A stretch of 14,838 bases of DNA from Anaerolineales bacterium (GTDB lineage: Bacteria; Chloroflexota; Anaerolineae; Anaerolineales; UBA4823). Below are positions 1 through 7,366 of this stretch, piece by piece (the first letter of the stretch is position 1; each line of letters begins with the position of its first letter). Both the position numbers and the translations under genes were made by a program. Below the pieces are notes generated by a model. It ran no database searches and had not been told where the DNA came from. It saw only the letters and a list, made by a program, of their open reading frames with translations. The stretch spans positions 1 to 14,838 of the forward strand of contig JAFGBV010000250.1 in the NCBI GenBank assembly GCA_016932955.1. Direction: 5' to 3'.

Positions 1-68
1 ACAATGATTAATACAAGACTGGCTCCTCTCATGACAATCCCCTGAATAGAACTGCGGTCTGTTCCCAT
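1..68 (-). CDS. N-terminus of an unidentified, possibly membrane protein (partial)
   Basis: Only the first 22 codons lie in the window; the gene continues beyond base 1. The start is an ATG at 68-66, preceded at 6 bases by a strong Shine-Dalgarno run (GGGAGG on the minus strand, about 75-80). The peptide begins MGTDRSSIQGIVMRGASLVL and then turns into aliphatic residues, so it could be the start of a first transmembrane helix or a signal anchor. That is too little to name a family. It follows the AAC(3)/ABC operon on the same strand but is separated from it by an intrinsic terminator hairpin, so it is probably a separate or attenuated transcription unit. The call rests on the ribosome site plus an open frame. 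Confidence 0.5.
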   Translation of the reverse strand, partial: MGTDRSSIQGIVMRGASLVLII

Positions 69-90
69 TGGTTCCCTCCCTTCTGATTCG

Positions 91-125
91 GAAAACAAAA
101 AGCCGCTGACTGTATCTCAGCGGCT
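91..125 (-). terminator. Intrinsic terminator hairpin
   Basis: The arms AGCCGCTGA (101-109) and TCAGCGGCT (117-125) are perfect inverted repeats around a 7-base loop. On the minus strand the stem is followed at once by TTTTGTTTTC (100-91), the classic rho-independent layout. No T-run follows on the plus strand, so it acts leftward. It lies 217 bases after the acetyltransferase stop and only 32 bases before the next ATG at 68. It can therefore serve as the end of the exporter operon, as an attenuator for the next gene, or both. Confidence 0.85.
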
Positions 126-341
126 GGAATGTCACTCATTGTTCGGTTCGGCTTTCAGAACCGCACCTCCGCCCTGTATCTGATTGGCCGTTTTCCAGGC
201 AGTGGACGCCAGGCATGCTTCATACGCCAATCACAGCGAAGCGACTCCGAATCCATTATACATCGTTCTAATCACGAGGATGCCTTACAGTTCTCCAGGT
301 TTCGATCCCTCTCCGGACAGTTAAGCCACCTGCCAGTGCGC
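126..341 (-). other. Non-coding stretch between operon end and terminator (possible leader)
   Basis: No convincing gene is seen on either strand. On the minus strand there is a TATAAT hexamer (260-255), but no recognisable -35 element at 16-18 bases. There is a small hairpin with arms CGGTTC and GAACCG in the 140-165 region, and two very short reading frames without good ribosome sites. The stretch may be plain 3' untranslated sequence of the acetyltransferase operon. It could also be the 5' leader of the gene starting at 68, which would put the terminator inside that leader. It matches no riboswitch or T-box consensus that I could recognise. Confidence 0.25.
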
Positions 342-1208
342 TCAATAGGTCCAGGCCAGCGAGCCTGCCTCCGGCTCTCCACGCGCCGCGTCCCAATCGG
401 ATCCCACGGTTGCATCAACTACCCGCGGGCGCACGGAGCAGCCCGAGCAGGGCGGGAAGTTGTTCTTCCCCTGCGCCAGGATCTCTGACACAACGCTGAA
501 GCAGTCCTGCAGGCGGAAGAGCGTCGCCCGGCAGCTGCCGATCATGACCACGTATTCCAACCCGCGTTCGCGCATATCTTCGGAATAGGAGGCCGTATCG
601 GTGAAGGGGCAGCTGCCGCCGCGCCAGCCCCAGGTGCGCCCAAGCACCATGCGCCCGCCCGCCAGGCGCACCGGGTACGCCTCGGAGCGCAATCCCAGGC
701 ATGGTGCGCCAGTGGACGTCTCGACCACATGGTGGAAAGTGTTGGCGTGGTAATCGACGCCCAGCAGCAGCCCGAGGCCCCCCTCCGCAGCGAGCAAGCC
801 CAGCGGCGACTGCGGTCCCATCGTGAGCGTGCGGTGATGGAAGCGCGTGTAGCGTTCGGCGTCCCTGCCCCAGGCAGCGATAGCGTGGGTGGGGTCAAGG
901 CTGCGGTGCACGCCAGGCAGACGCCAGAAGCAGTCGGGGATGGCACCGTTTATGGTGTGCGTTTGGGTAGGATCATAATAGCCCGGACCGCCCTCGTGGA
1001 AAACCGTATCGTGGTTGAACGAGGGCATCATCAGCGTGCCCGAGGGAGTAACCGCCTCCATTAGCGCTGCGACAACTGCGGCTGCGCCCCCCTCTACATC
1101 GCCAAAGCTGCTCAGAGAGGAGTGCACCATAACCCCCGCGCCTTCAAGCACACCAAGAGATCTCAGTGCAGAGAGGATGTGTTGTTTGTTGAGCGAGTCT
1201 GGGGGCAT
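342..1208 (-). CDS. AAC(3)-family N-acetyltransferase
   Basis: The protein (288 aa) belongs to the Antibiotic_NAT family (aminoglycoside 3-N-acetyltransferase/YokD/FrbF type), which moves an acetyl group from acetyl-CoA to an amine. Visible family signatures are VHSSLSSFGDVEGG (28-41), GTLMMPSF (57-64), DPTHAIAAWG (105-114; H108 is the likely active-site histidine) and LLLGVDYHANTFHHVVE (147-163). A longer frame reaches 1253 but would overlap the permease by 43 bases. The ATG at 1208 is preferred because it follows the permease stop by 2 bases and places the N-terminus as in relatives; its ribosome site is weak, suggesting coupling to the permease. The C-terminal tail carries C254-x-x-C257 plus other cysteines. 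It is the last gene of an ABC exporter operon, which hints at detoxification or tailoring of an exported compound. The substrate is unknown, and family members are not all resistance enzymes. Confidence 0.87.
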   Translation of the reverse strand: MPPDSLNKQHILSALRSLGVLEGAGVMVHSSLSSFGDVEGGAAAVVAALMEAVTPSGTLMMPSFNHDTVFHEGGPGYYDPTQTHTINGAIPDCFWRLPGVHRSLDPTHAIAAWGRDAERYTRFHHRTLTMGPQSPLGLLAAEGGLGLLLGVDYHANTFHHVVETSTGAPCLGLRSEAYPVRLAGGRMVLGRTWGWRGGSCPFTDTASYSEDMRERGLEYVVMIGSCRATLFRLQDCFSVVSEILAQGKNNFPPCSGCSVRPRVVDATVGSDWDAARGEPEAGSLAWTY

Positions 1209-1210
1209 GC

Positions 1211-2047
1211 TTAGCTCGAAGCGCTGGAGTAATTGCGAAGCCCGCGCGTCCACAGCAGGCGAACGCCGATGAGAAGCAAAAACGGAAGAGCCAGCGCCCA
1301 GGTCTGGTAGACAGGAGGCATCTTGCCTACCAGGAACAGCGGCGGAAAGTTGGTGATGACGAAAATGGGCAGGATGAAGATGCCGATCTGTTGGATGGTG
1401 GCCGAGTAGATGCCCATGGGCATGTTGTTGAAATCCCAGAAGGAGTCGGTGATACCGGCGATAGCCGAGGCGTTGGTCATCCAGAAGGTGAGGATCTGCG
1501 GCAGGAGGAACAGGCAGTAGCTGACTACCACGCTGGAGAGGATAAACAGCGCAAACCCTCCCAGGGTAGCCAGTGTAACCGGGATGCCCAGGCGCGACCA
1601 GGCGATGACGATGACAATACCTCCAGCGATGACGTCCACGCCGAAAAGGCCCACGTCGGCCTGGCGCAGCGTGGCCATGAACTGCAGCGAGACAGGCTTG
1701 GTTAAAAGCAGGTCCAACTCACCGTCCTTGATCTTGTTCAACAGGCGAAAGTTGTTGATCATGAACATCCCGGCATAAAAGCCGGTCATAAAGATAAAGG
1801 TACCTATGAAAAGCAGGATTTCATCGGCGGACATGCCGTTGATCTGTACCCCTGAGCGGTAAACGACAACGATATAAGACAGCTTGACCAGCAGGTAGCC
1901 GCACTCCATGAAAATGTTGCCAACAAAGTTGAAGCGGTACTCCATCTGTGCCATCATGCTGTTCTTGACAAAGAGCATGTAGATGAGCGCGTGCTTCTTT
2001 ATCTCCCGCCAAAGACTGCTTCCGAAGGTTTGCAATATGCTGTTCAT
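1211..2047 (-). CDS. ABC-2 type exporter permease (COG3694-like)
   Basis: Membrane protein of 278 aa with about six hydrophobic helices. It has the family hallmark KDGELDLLLTKPVS (about 106-119) in the cytoplasmic loop after the second helix, characteristic of the ABC2_membrane_6/DUF990 permeases. It would form one half of the export channel with the permease encoded just upstream. Its ATG at 2047 is preceded by an ideal AGGAGG that sits inside the last codons of the upstream permease, leaving a single base between that gene's stop and this start. Translation of the two is surely coupled. The transported compound is not known for this exporter class; drugs, lipids or peptides are possible. 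Confidence 0.87.
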   Translation of the reverse strand: MNSILQTFGSSLWREIKKHALIYMLFVKNSMMAQMEYRFNFVGNIFMECGYLLVKLSYIVVVYRSGVQINGMSADEILLFIGTFIFMTGFYAGMFMINNFRLLNKIKDGELDLLLTKPVSLQFMATLRQADVGLFGVDVIAGGIVIVIAWSRLGIPVTLATLGGFALFILSSVVVSYCLFLLPQILTFWMTNASAIAGITDSFWDFNNMPMGIYSATIQQIGIFILPIFVITNFPPLFLVGKMPPVYQTWALALPFLLLIGVRLLWTRGLRNYSSASS

Positions 2048-2048
2048 G

Positions 2049-2906
2049 CTACCCTCCTACTGCCACATAGCGCTTGCTGGAAACCCGCCACAGTAAATAA
2101 GCCAGCCCATACATCAGCGCGATCCAGAAAAGCTGCACTAAAATACCCTGGTATACCTGGGTTATGGCCATGCTCCCATTGAGCACTTTGATCGGATAGC
2201 TGACGGTATACTGAAACGGTAAGAATGCCATCACACGCAAGAATGCCGGGCCAAATACTTCTAATGGGAAAATACCACCACTGAGAAGGATAAATACGAT
2301 GCGGATCCCCTCAAAAAGAAAACCAATATCCGTCAGCCAAAAGGCAATGGCGCTGATGCCGTAGAATATGAGAAAATTGAGCCCCAGTGCCAGCACTATG
2401 GCGGCGAGGAAGAGCAGCACACGCGGCAGCGTGACAGTCACGTCCCAAATCACATTTAATCCAAGAAGAACTATAGAGAGGAGAGTGAGGATAATCCCCA
2501 GGTTGGGCAGCTTTGCGCCAAAGTAACTGGCGACACGGTAGGGGAAGTAGCCCAGCGGCTGAACCAGGAACTTGCTGTACTTGCCTGACTTGACATCCTC
2601 CATGATCTCATATTCAAATCCGGTACGCACGATACGGCTCACCAGCCCAGCGATGAAGGTATAAGCCATCATCTGCTGGTAAGTAAAGCCGTAGACTACC
2701 TCACCTGGCGAGCTGGCATACACCGCCGTCCACAGGAAGTACTGGATGAAGACGGGGTACGCCGCGCTGACCAGCGAGAGGGCAAAGTTGGCACGGTATT
2801 CCAGCTCGGTCTCGAAGCCCAGCTCAAATGCCCTGGCGTATTTCTCCAGCCAGGGGACCAGGGTAAACAGCGCCGGCCGTTTGAGCGCAACATCAGTGGC
2901 TGGCAT
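2049..2906 (-). CDS. ABC-2 type exporter permease (COG4587-like)
   Basis: Membrane protein of 285 aa, the partner permease of the COG4586/4587/3694 exporter. After an N-terminal amphipathic stretch with the ELEYRANF motif it has about six hydrophobic segments. It carries the equivalent loop motif VKSGKYSKFLVQPLGYFPYR (about 106-125). The aligned motif in the following permease (GELDLLLTKP) shows the two are distant paralogues forming a heterodimer. The start overlaps the end of the ATPase gene by 14 bases, and GGGAGGTGG lies just upstream of the ATG, so the start is well supported. Confidence 0.87.
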   Translation of the reverse strand: MPATDVALKRPALFTLVPWLEKYARAFELGFETELEYRANFALSLVSAAYPVFIQYFLWTAVYASSPGEVVYGFTYQQMMAYTFIAGLVSRIVRTGFEYEIMEDVKSGKYSKFLVQPLGYFPYRVASYFGAKLPNLGIILTLLSIVLLGLNVIWDVTVTLPRVLLFLAAIVLALGLNFLIFYGISAIAFWLTDIGFLFEGIRIVFILLSGGIFPLEVFGPAFLRVMAFLPFQYTVSYPIKVLNGSMAITQVYQGILVQLFWIALMYGLAYLLWRVSSKRYVAVGG

Positions 2907-3885
2907 TAGCCACCTCCCTGCGCTGGTAAAGCAGCGCGATGCCCTCCTCTACTGGAATGTCCTCGATGTCAAAATCGACCACGGGCAGTCGATCGAGGAT
3001 AGCCTTGGAGATCTCCTTCAACTCCGGGCGCGGAACCTCGAGCGTAGCGGAAAAATCAGTCCTCTCCTTCACCTTGCCAAACTGCGCCAGCATTTCCGCC
3101 TCAACCGGTGTACTTAGCTTCAACTTAATTATCTTGGAACGCTCGAAAGCATCGTTGACATGGTGCAGATCGCCATCGAAGACGATGCGCCCCTCATTGA
3201 TAATTATGGCACGCTTACAGAGGTCGACCACGTCTTCCATATAATGGCTGGTAAGGAGGATAGTGGCTTTCTTCTCCTGGTTGTAGTACTTAAAAAACTC
3301 GCGAATTTTGACCTGCGAGAGGATATCCAGCCCGATGGTGGGTTCGTCAAGAAAGACCAGGCGCGGCTTGTGGATCAACGCGGCGATCAGTTCCATTTTC
3401 ATCCGCTCGCCCAGCGAAAGGCGGCGAACCTGCACGTTGAGCAAGTGTTTTACATCCAGCAGCTCTGTCAGCTCACCCAGCGCCGCCTGGTATGCGCGAT
3501 CCTCCACCTCGTAAATGGTCTTATTGAGATAGAGTGACTCGTTGGCGGGCAAGTCCCACCATAACTGCGCTTTCTGGCCCATGACAATGGCAAACTGCAT
3601 CTTGAACGCTTTGCGACGCTCCCAGGGGACGTAACCGAGCACTTTAGCCTCGCCCCCCGATGGGCGCAAGATGCCGGAGAGCATCTTCAGTGTGGTGGTT
3701 TTCCCAGCGCCGTTTGGGCCAAGAAAACCGACCATCTCACCCTCCTCTATGGCAAAGGAGATCTCTTGCACCGCGTCCTTGTACAGCTTTTGGCGGTAAA
3801 AAAGGTTCTTGAAGGAGTTCTTCAAACCAAGCTCTTTATGGTAATACTCAAATGACTTGGAAAGGTGCTTTACATCGACAATCAT
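2893..3885 (-). CDS. ABC exporter ATP-binding protein (COG4586-like)
   Basis: Nucleotide-binding subunit of 330 aa that powers the two permeases encoded downstream. Visible motifs are Walker A GPNGAGKTT (56-64), Q-loop GQKAQLWWDLP (103-113; the QLWWDLP form is typical of COG4586), signature LSLGERMKMEL (156-166), Walker B LVFLDE (176-181) and the switch histidine H214 in TSHYMED. A C-terminal extension of about 90 residues follows the ATPase core, as in other members of the group. The frame is open upstream to 3975, but those residues look unlike protein and overlap the promoter. The ATG at 3885, giving MIVDVKHLSKSF, matches the usual family start. It is the first gene of the four-gene leftward operon. 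Confidence 0.9.
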   Translation of the reverse strand: MIVDVKHLSKSFEYYHKELGLKNSFKNLFYRQKLYKDAVQEISFAIEEGEMVGFLGPNGAGKTTTLKMLSGILRPSGGEAKVLGYVPWERRKAFKMQFAIVMGQKAQLWWDLPANESLYLNKTIYEVEDRAYQAALGELTELLDVKHLLNVQVRRLSLGERMKMELIAALIHKPRLVFLDEPTIGLDILSQVKIREFFKYYNQEKKATILLTSHYMEDVVDLCKRAIIINEGRIVFDGDLHHVNDAFERSKIIKLKLSTPVEAEMLAQFGKVKERTDFSATLEVPRPELKEISKAILDRLPVVDFDIEDIPVEEGIALLYQRREVANASH

Positions 3886-3937
3886 AATGGATTCCAATTT
3901 GGGAGAATCTAATTCCACTACGGAAACAACCGGATGG

Positions 3938-3966
3938 AATATACAACTGGACGAACAGCGTGTCAA
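3938..3966 (-). promoter_or_regulatory. Sigma70-type promoter for the ABC exporter/acetyltransferase operon
   Basis: On the minus strand TTGACA (3966-3961) is separated by exactly 17 bases from TATATT (3943-3938): a perfect -35 and a 5/6 -10. The predicted start near 3931 leaves a leader of about 45 bases before the ATPase ATG at 3885. A second TTGACA lies farther upstream (4005-4000), but its nearest -10-like box is only 13 bases away. Confidence 0.75.
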
Positions 3967-4041
3967 GAAGTTCAATGGAACCTATAACCAGGGCAATAAT
4001 GTCAATTTTTGAAGAAATCACCGTCGAGGGCGACCTGTCTG

Positions 4042-4047
4042 TATTAT
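4042..4047 (+). promoter_or_regulatory. -10-like element close to the ATG of the hydrolase gene
   Basis: TATTAT ends 9 bases before the ATG at 4057 and no Shine-Dalgarno sequence lies between, so transcription from it would start at or next to the ATG and give a leaderless mRNA. No convincing -35 is present at the proper distance, which keeps confidence low. Confidence 0.35.
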
Positions 4048-4056
4048 CATTGTCTC

Positions 4057-4872
4057 ATGAACACACAACTGAAAACACACCCGCTTGAAACCTCATTTTT
4101 TGCCGCTCGCGGACAAACCCTGGTGACCTGGCTGGGAATGGCTGGCGTGCTGCTCAACGTGCGCGGTACGATCCTGCTCATCGACCCGCTGATATCGACA
4201 ATCGCTCGGGATGGAGAGCTAGTGAGTGAGGAGGGATACCGCCTCAAGCTCCCGCTACCCATCCAGGCCAAAGACCTGCCCCGGGCAGACCTGGTGATGT
4301 ACACCCACGCTGATGACGATCACTTTGGCCGCGTGACCGCAAAGACCCTGGCGGAACGGCTGCCCTGCCGCTTCCTCGCCCCTCCTCCCATCGTCCAAAG
4401 ACTGGTGGAGATGGGTATCGCCCACGAGCGGATTACAACGGCTGTCGAGAAAGATGTCGTGCAAATAGGCTCGGCCCAGGTGGTCATCACCCCGGCCCTG
4501 CACGACTGGCAGGAGGTTAACCCCTGGAAGCGGGAGGATTGCTGCGGCTACTTAGTGAAAACGCCAGATGGAACGGTATGGCACCCCGGCGACACCCGCC
4601 TGATCGACGACCTGCTTGCATTCAAAGATGTCGACGTGATGTTTTTTGATGTGGCAGCGGTCGATTCACACCTGGGCCCGCAAGGGTCGGCGCGCCTGGC
4701 GCAGTCCTGCGGGGCAAAGCTGTTGGTCGCCTACCATTACGGCACCTTTGACCTTCCATTGGGCTCCTTTGGCAACTGTGATCCGGATGACGCCCTGCCA
4801 TTCGTAAAAGACATTGCTGGAATATTTATAAAACCGAACATCGGCGAGACCCTGGCCTTGCCGCTCGAGTGA
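4057..4872 (+). CDS. UlaG-like metallo-beta-lactamase-fold hydrolase
   Basis: Probable cytoplasmic metal-dependent hydrolase of 271 aa (COG2220/UlaG-like branch, whose members include L-ascorbate-6-phosphate lactonase). Visible pieces are strand/turn TILLIDPLIS (38-47), the metal motif THADDDHFG (83-91), H149 in PALHDW, D179 in HPGDTR and H227 in AYHYGTFD. The first motif reads H84-x-D86-x-D88-H89 where the superfamily usually has HxHxDH, so the second metal histidine is an aspartate. A TTG start at 4009 would add 16 residues (MKKSPSRATC...) that do not look conserved and overlap a promoter-like box; the ATG at 4057 was chosen. It is the first gene of the plus-strand block, divergent from the ABC operon and 79 bases before the aminotransferase. 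The substrate is unknown. Confidence 0.82.
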   Translation: MNTQLKTHPLETSFFAARGQTLVTWLGMAGVLLNVRGTILLIDPLISTIARDGELVSEEGYRLKLPLPIQAKDLPRADLVMYTHADDDHFGRVTAKTLAERLPCRFLAPPPIVQRLVEMGIAHERITTAVEKDVVQIGSAQVVITPALHDWQEVNPWKREDCCGYLVKTPDGTVWHPGDTRLIDDLLAFKDVDVMFFDVAAVDSHLGPQGSARLAQSCGAKLLVAYHYGTFDLPLGSFGNCDPDDALPFVKDIAGIFIKPNIGETLALPLE

Positions 4873-4916
4873 AGCGCTCTGCCGTTCCACGGCCCGGATC
4901 ATTAATCTTAGCGATC

Positions 4917-4946
4917 TTTACGATCAACAGGCTTTGGTTATAAAAT
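4917..4946 (+). promoter_or_regulatory. Putative promoter for the aminotransferase, probably leaderless
   Basis: TTTACG (4917-4922) and TAAAAT (4941-4946) are separated by 18 bases; the overlapping TATAAA (4939-4944) is an alternative -10 with 16 bases. The -10 ends 5 bases before the ATG at 4952 and there is no ribosome site, so the predicted transcript starts at about the A of the ATG. A 9-base imperfect direct repeat, TTAGCGATC then TTTACGATC (4908-4925), overlaps the -35. Confidence 0.45.
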
Positions 4947-4951
4947 ACCAT

Positions 4952-6091
4952 ATGGATACCAACCATCTCACTCAAACAACGCAAATGCACATCGACCCGG
5001 CCGTAATCGACCTGGGCGCCGGTAACCCTCAGTTTGAGCTCCTGCCTCTGGCGCGCATCCGCCGCGCGGCCGAGGTGCGCCTGGCGCAAGGTGATACGAG
5101 CTTCTTACAGTACGGCGCCGAGCAGGGCGATGGGTACCTGCGCGCGGAGCTGGCGCGCTTCCTTTCGCAGGAATACGGCGTCCCGGTCGATGCACACCAG
5201 CTCTTTATCACCAACGGCGCCTCGCAGGGGCTGGATCTATGCTGTACGCTCTACACCCGCCCTGGCGACGCGGTTTTCGTCGAGGAACCGTCTTATTTCC
5301 TGGCTCTACGCATCCTGGCCGACCACCACCTGCGCATGGTGCCTATCGCGGTAGACGAGAATGGGCTGGTCATCGAGGCTCTGGAAGAGGCACTGGAGAA
5401 AGAACACCCCGCCCTGCTCTATACCATCCCAGCTTTTCAGAACCCGGCCGGGATCACGTTGGCGCAGGAGAGGCGGCAGCGCCTGGCTCAGCTCAGCCGC
5501 GAGTACGATTTTCTGGTCGTCGCGGATGAGGTATACCATCTGCTCAACTATACAACCTCCCCACCGCCCCCCATGGCTGCCTACTCGCCAGAAGGCAATA
5601 TCCTCTCCCTGGGTTCCTTCTCCAAGATCCTCGCCCCCGGGCTGCGTCTGGGTTGGATCCAGACAGAACCTTCTCGTGCCAGCGCCCTGGCCGGCTGTGG
5701 GCTGCTTGACTCTGGCGGCGGGTTGAATCCGTTCACTTCGGCCATCGTCCGCGGGCTGCTGGAGAGCGGTGACCTGGAGGAAAACGTGCGCCACCTGCAG
5801 GCAGTGTACCGCTCCCGAGTAGCAGTGATGGACACGGCGTTGCGCGAGCACATTCCAGAGGCAACCTACCAGGTGCCGAAGGGTGGCTTTTTCTTCTGGG
5901 TTCGCCTGCCCGGCAGGCGCGACGCGGCGGCAGTCATGGAGCGTGCCGAGACATTCAAAGTGAGCATCCGCCCTGGGGTGCGCTTCTCCAGTCGCGGCGG
6001 GCTGCGAGACTACGCACGGCTGTGCTTCGCCTTCTACGAGGCAGAACAGTTGGCTGAAGGCATCCACCGCCTGGCACGCGCGTTAGATTAG
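4952..6091 (+). CDS. PLP-dependent class I/II aminotransferase (2-aminoadipate transaminase/LysN-like)
   Basis: Fold-type I aminotransferase of 379 aa, cytosolic, moving an amino group between an amino acid and a 2-oxo acid. Expected PLP contacts are present: N164 in QNPAG, D192 and Y195 in ADEVYH, the Schiff-base lysine K225 in SFSKILAPGLRLGW, and R356 in YARLCFA for the substrate carboxylate. The N-terminal half has LQYGAEQGDGYLRAELARFL (52-71), typical of the ARO8/LysN branch, which is broad and accepts 2-aminoadipate, aromatic and branched amino acids. No GntR-type DNA-binding domain is attached. A TTG start six codons earlier was rejected in favour of the ATG, which follows a promoter-like element directly. 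The stop codon is followed 8 bases later by the serine hydrolase start. The exact substrate cannot be read from sequence. Confidence 0.88.
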   Translation: MDTNHLTQTTQMHIDPAVIDLGAGNPQFELLPLARIRRAAEVRLAQGDTSFLQYGAEQGDGYLRAELARFLSQEYGVPVDAHQLFITNGASQGLDLCCTLYTRPGDAVFVEEPSYFLALRILADHHLRMVPIAVDENGLVIEALEEALEKEHPALLYTIPAFQNPAGITLAQERRQRLAQLSREYDFLVVADEVYHLLNYTTSPPPPMAAYSPEGNILSLGSFSKILAPGLRLGWIQTEPSRASALAGCGLLDSGGGLNPFTSAIVRGLLESGDLEENVRHLQAVYRSRVAVMDTALREHIPEATYQVPKGGFFFWVRLPGRRDAAAVMERAETFKVSIRPGVRFSSRGGLRDYARLCFAFYEAEQLAEGIHRLARALD

Positions 6092-6099
6092 GGGAAAAT

Positions 6100-7314
6100 A
6101 TGGTGCCAACGCCCTCACGCCGCGAAATGCTTTACTTTCACCGGATGATTGACCCGGTTAACTGGCAGTTTGGAGGGGAGAAGATGCGCTACAGCTTCCT
6201 CCACCGCTCCGAGTTCCTCCCACATGCTGTGATAACCCGTAGCGGGCCTATTGCTGAGATGGAAGATTCACCGCGAGACGAACTACCCTTTTTTTTAGTC
6301 GACAGCCCACTGGGTAAGATGGCCCTGGATGACTACCTGAACACCGCGCCGGTCAACGGGATGATCATCCTGCACCGCGGACGCATTGTCTTCGAGCGTT
6401 ATCCGCGCATGCGTCCCTTCGATAAACACGCATTGATGTCAATAAGCAAAGTATTTGTTTCAGCGCTGGTTGCTCTTCTTGAAGCCCGCGGGCAGATCGA
6501 CCTGCGAAAAGGTATAGAGGTGTACCTGCCTCCTTTGAAGGAAAGTGGTTGGGAGGGTTCGCCGGTTGCGGACATACTGGACATGGCCTCAGGGATCAAT
6601 GCCCCTGAGGTCGATGAGGGCTTTACCAACCCAGAACATCCCTATTACCAGTTCGAAGCCTCGCTGGGCTGGTTACCGCGCACCGCTCGCACACCCGATT
6701 CTACCTATGAATATACCTCCAGTCTGGAGCGCAAAGAGGCATCCGGGATCCGCTTCGAATACACCTCGCTAAACACCTTCATCCTCAGCTGGCTGGTCGA
6801 AAGCACCACCGGTCTCCCGTTGCACGAAGCAATACAACACGAATTCTGGCAGAAAATTGGCGCAGAGGGAGATGCCTTAATGGCAATCTCCGCCTTTGGC
6901 GCACCGGCCGCGCACGCCGGCCTCAGCGCCTGCCTGCGCGATGTGGCGCGCTTTGGGCTGCTTTTCACCTCAAGCGGGCAGTCAAAACTCCTCACGCCAA
7001 TCCTACCGCCCCGGTATGTAGTTGCCATCCAGAATAACGGCCGCCCTGAGCTGTTTGCCCGCGGCCCCACTGGCCCTGGTTATGTGACTGAACTGCACGG
7101 CGAGCAGCCGCGACACAATATCTTCCAATGGGATTATGTACTGGAGGACGGCGACTTCTTTAAAGGTGGCTACGGCGGGCAGGGGTTGTACATATCCCCA
7201 ACGCGTGACTTGGTGATCGCTTATTTCGGCACTCCTTTTGATGAACAAATGGAGACCCACGACCTGCAGTGGATCACACGCCAAATGGTGCACGCGGGTA
7301 TATTTGATGATTAA
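6100..7314 (+). CDS. Serine hydrolase, class C beta-lactamase/NylB-like family
   Basis: The protein (404 aa) is in the beta-lactamase (PF00144) superfamily and most resembles the 6-aminohexanoate-dimer hydrolase (NylB)/esterase branch. The active-site set is visible: S114-I-S-K117 (SxxK), Y221 in FEYTSLNTF as the general base, and GGYGGQGLYISP (356-367) in place of the KTG strand. In NylB the same set is Ser112/Lys115/Tyr215, almost the same spacing, and NylB is 392 aa. Further family marks are ARFGLLF (283-289) and AHAGLSACLRD (271-281). There is no signal peptide, so it is likely cytoplasmic and acts on an amide or ester rather than on peptidoglycan. The start has AGGGG 5 bases upstream, and the gene lies 8 bases after the aminotransferase stop, so the two are co-transcribed. 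Its natural substrate is unknown. Confidence 0.87.
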   Translation: MVPTPSRREMLYFHRMIDPVNWQFGGEKMRYSFLHRSEFLPHAVITRSGPIAEMEDSPRDELPFFLVDSPLGKMALDDYLNTAPVNGMIILHRGRIVFERYPRMRPFDKHALMSISKVFVSALVALLEARGQIDLRKGIEVYLPPLKESGWEGSPVADILDMASGINAPEVDEGFTNPEHPYYQFEASLGWLPRTARTPDSTYEYTSSLERKEASGIRFEYTSLNTFILSWLVESTTGLPLHEAIQHEFWQKIGAEGDALMAISAFGAPAAHAGLSACLRDVARFGLLFTSSGQSKLLTPILPPRYVVAIQNNGRPELFARGPTGPGYVTELHGEQPRHNIFQWDYVLEDGDFFKGGYGGQGLYISPTRDLVIAYFGTPFDEQMETHDLQWITRQMVHAGIFDD

Positions 7315-7366
7315 GGTTCGCTCACGCATCAAAACATGAAACTACATTAAAAAAGAAATCGTACAT

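Noticed and set aside
290..315. tRNA T-loop-like string TTTCGATCCC near 300
   Set aside because: The flanking bases do not form a five-pair T stem and no acceptor or anticodon arm is present on either strand.
126..341. T-box, cobalamin, TPP or lysine riboswitch in the region before the left-edge gene
   Set aside because: Only short fragments resembling conserved boxes were seen; no full consensus such as the T-box AGGGTGGNACCGCG is present.
129..488. 119-codon plus-strand frame at the left side
   Set aside because: It is partly antisense to the acetyltransferase and partly crosses the non-coding stretch; the Arg/Ser-rich translation matches no family and there is no ribosome site.
3886..3975. 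N-terminal extension of the ABC ATPase
   Set aside because: It covers the -10 element of the operon promoter, and the protein begins normally at the ATG at 3885.
4009..4056. Upstream TTG start for the MBL hydrolase
   Set aside because: The added residues do not look like family sequence and would span the -10-like box; the ATG at 4057 begins normal protein sequence.
5306..6067. 253-codon minus-strand open frame opposite the aminotransferase
   Set aside because: It lies wholly antisense to a gene with all PLP motifs; its protein has no recognisable domain and it has no ribosome site. It is a by-product of GC-rich codon use.
7303..7333. Inverted repeat TTTGATG...CATCAAA after the serine hydrolase as a terminator
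   Set aside because: It has a 7-bp AT-rich stem with a 17-base loop, overlaps the stop codon, and has no following T-run.
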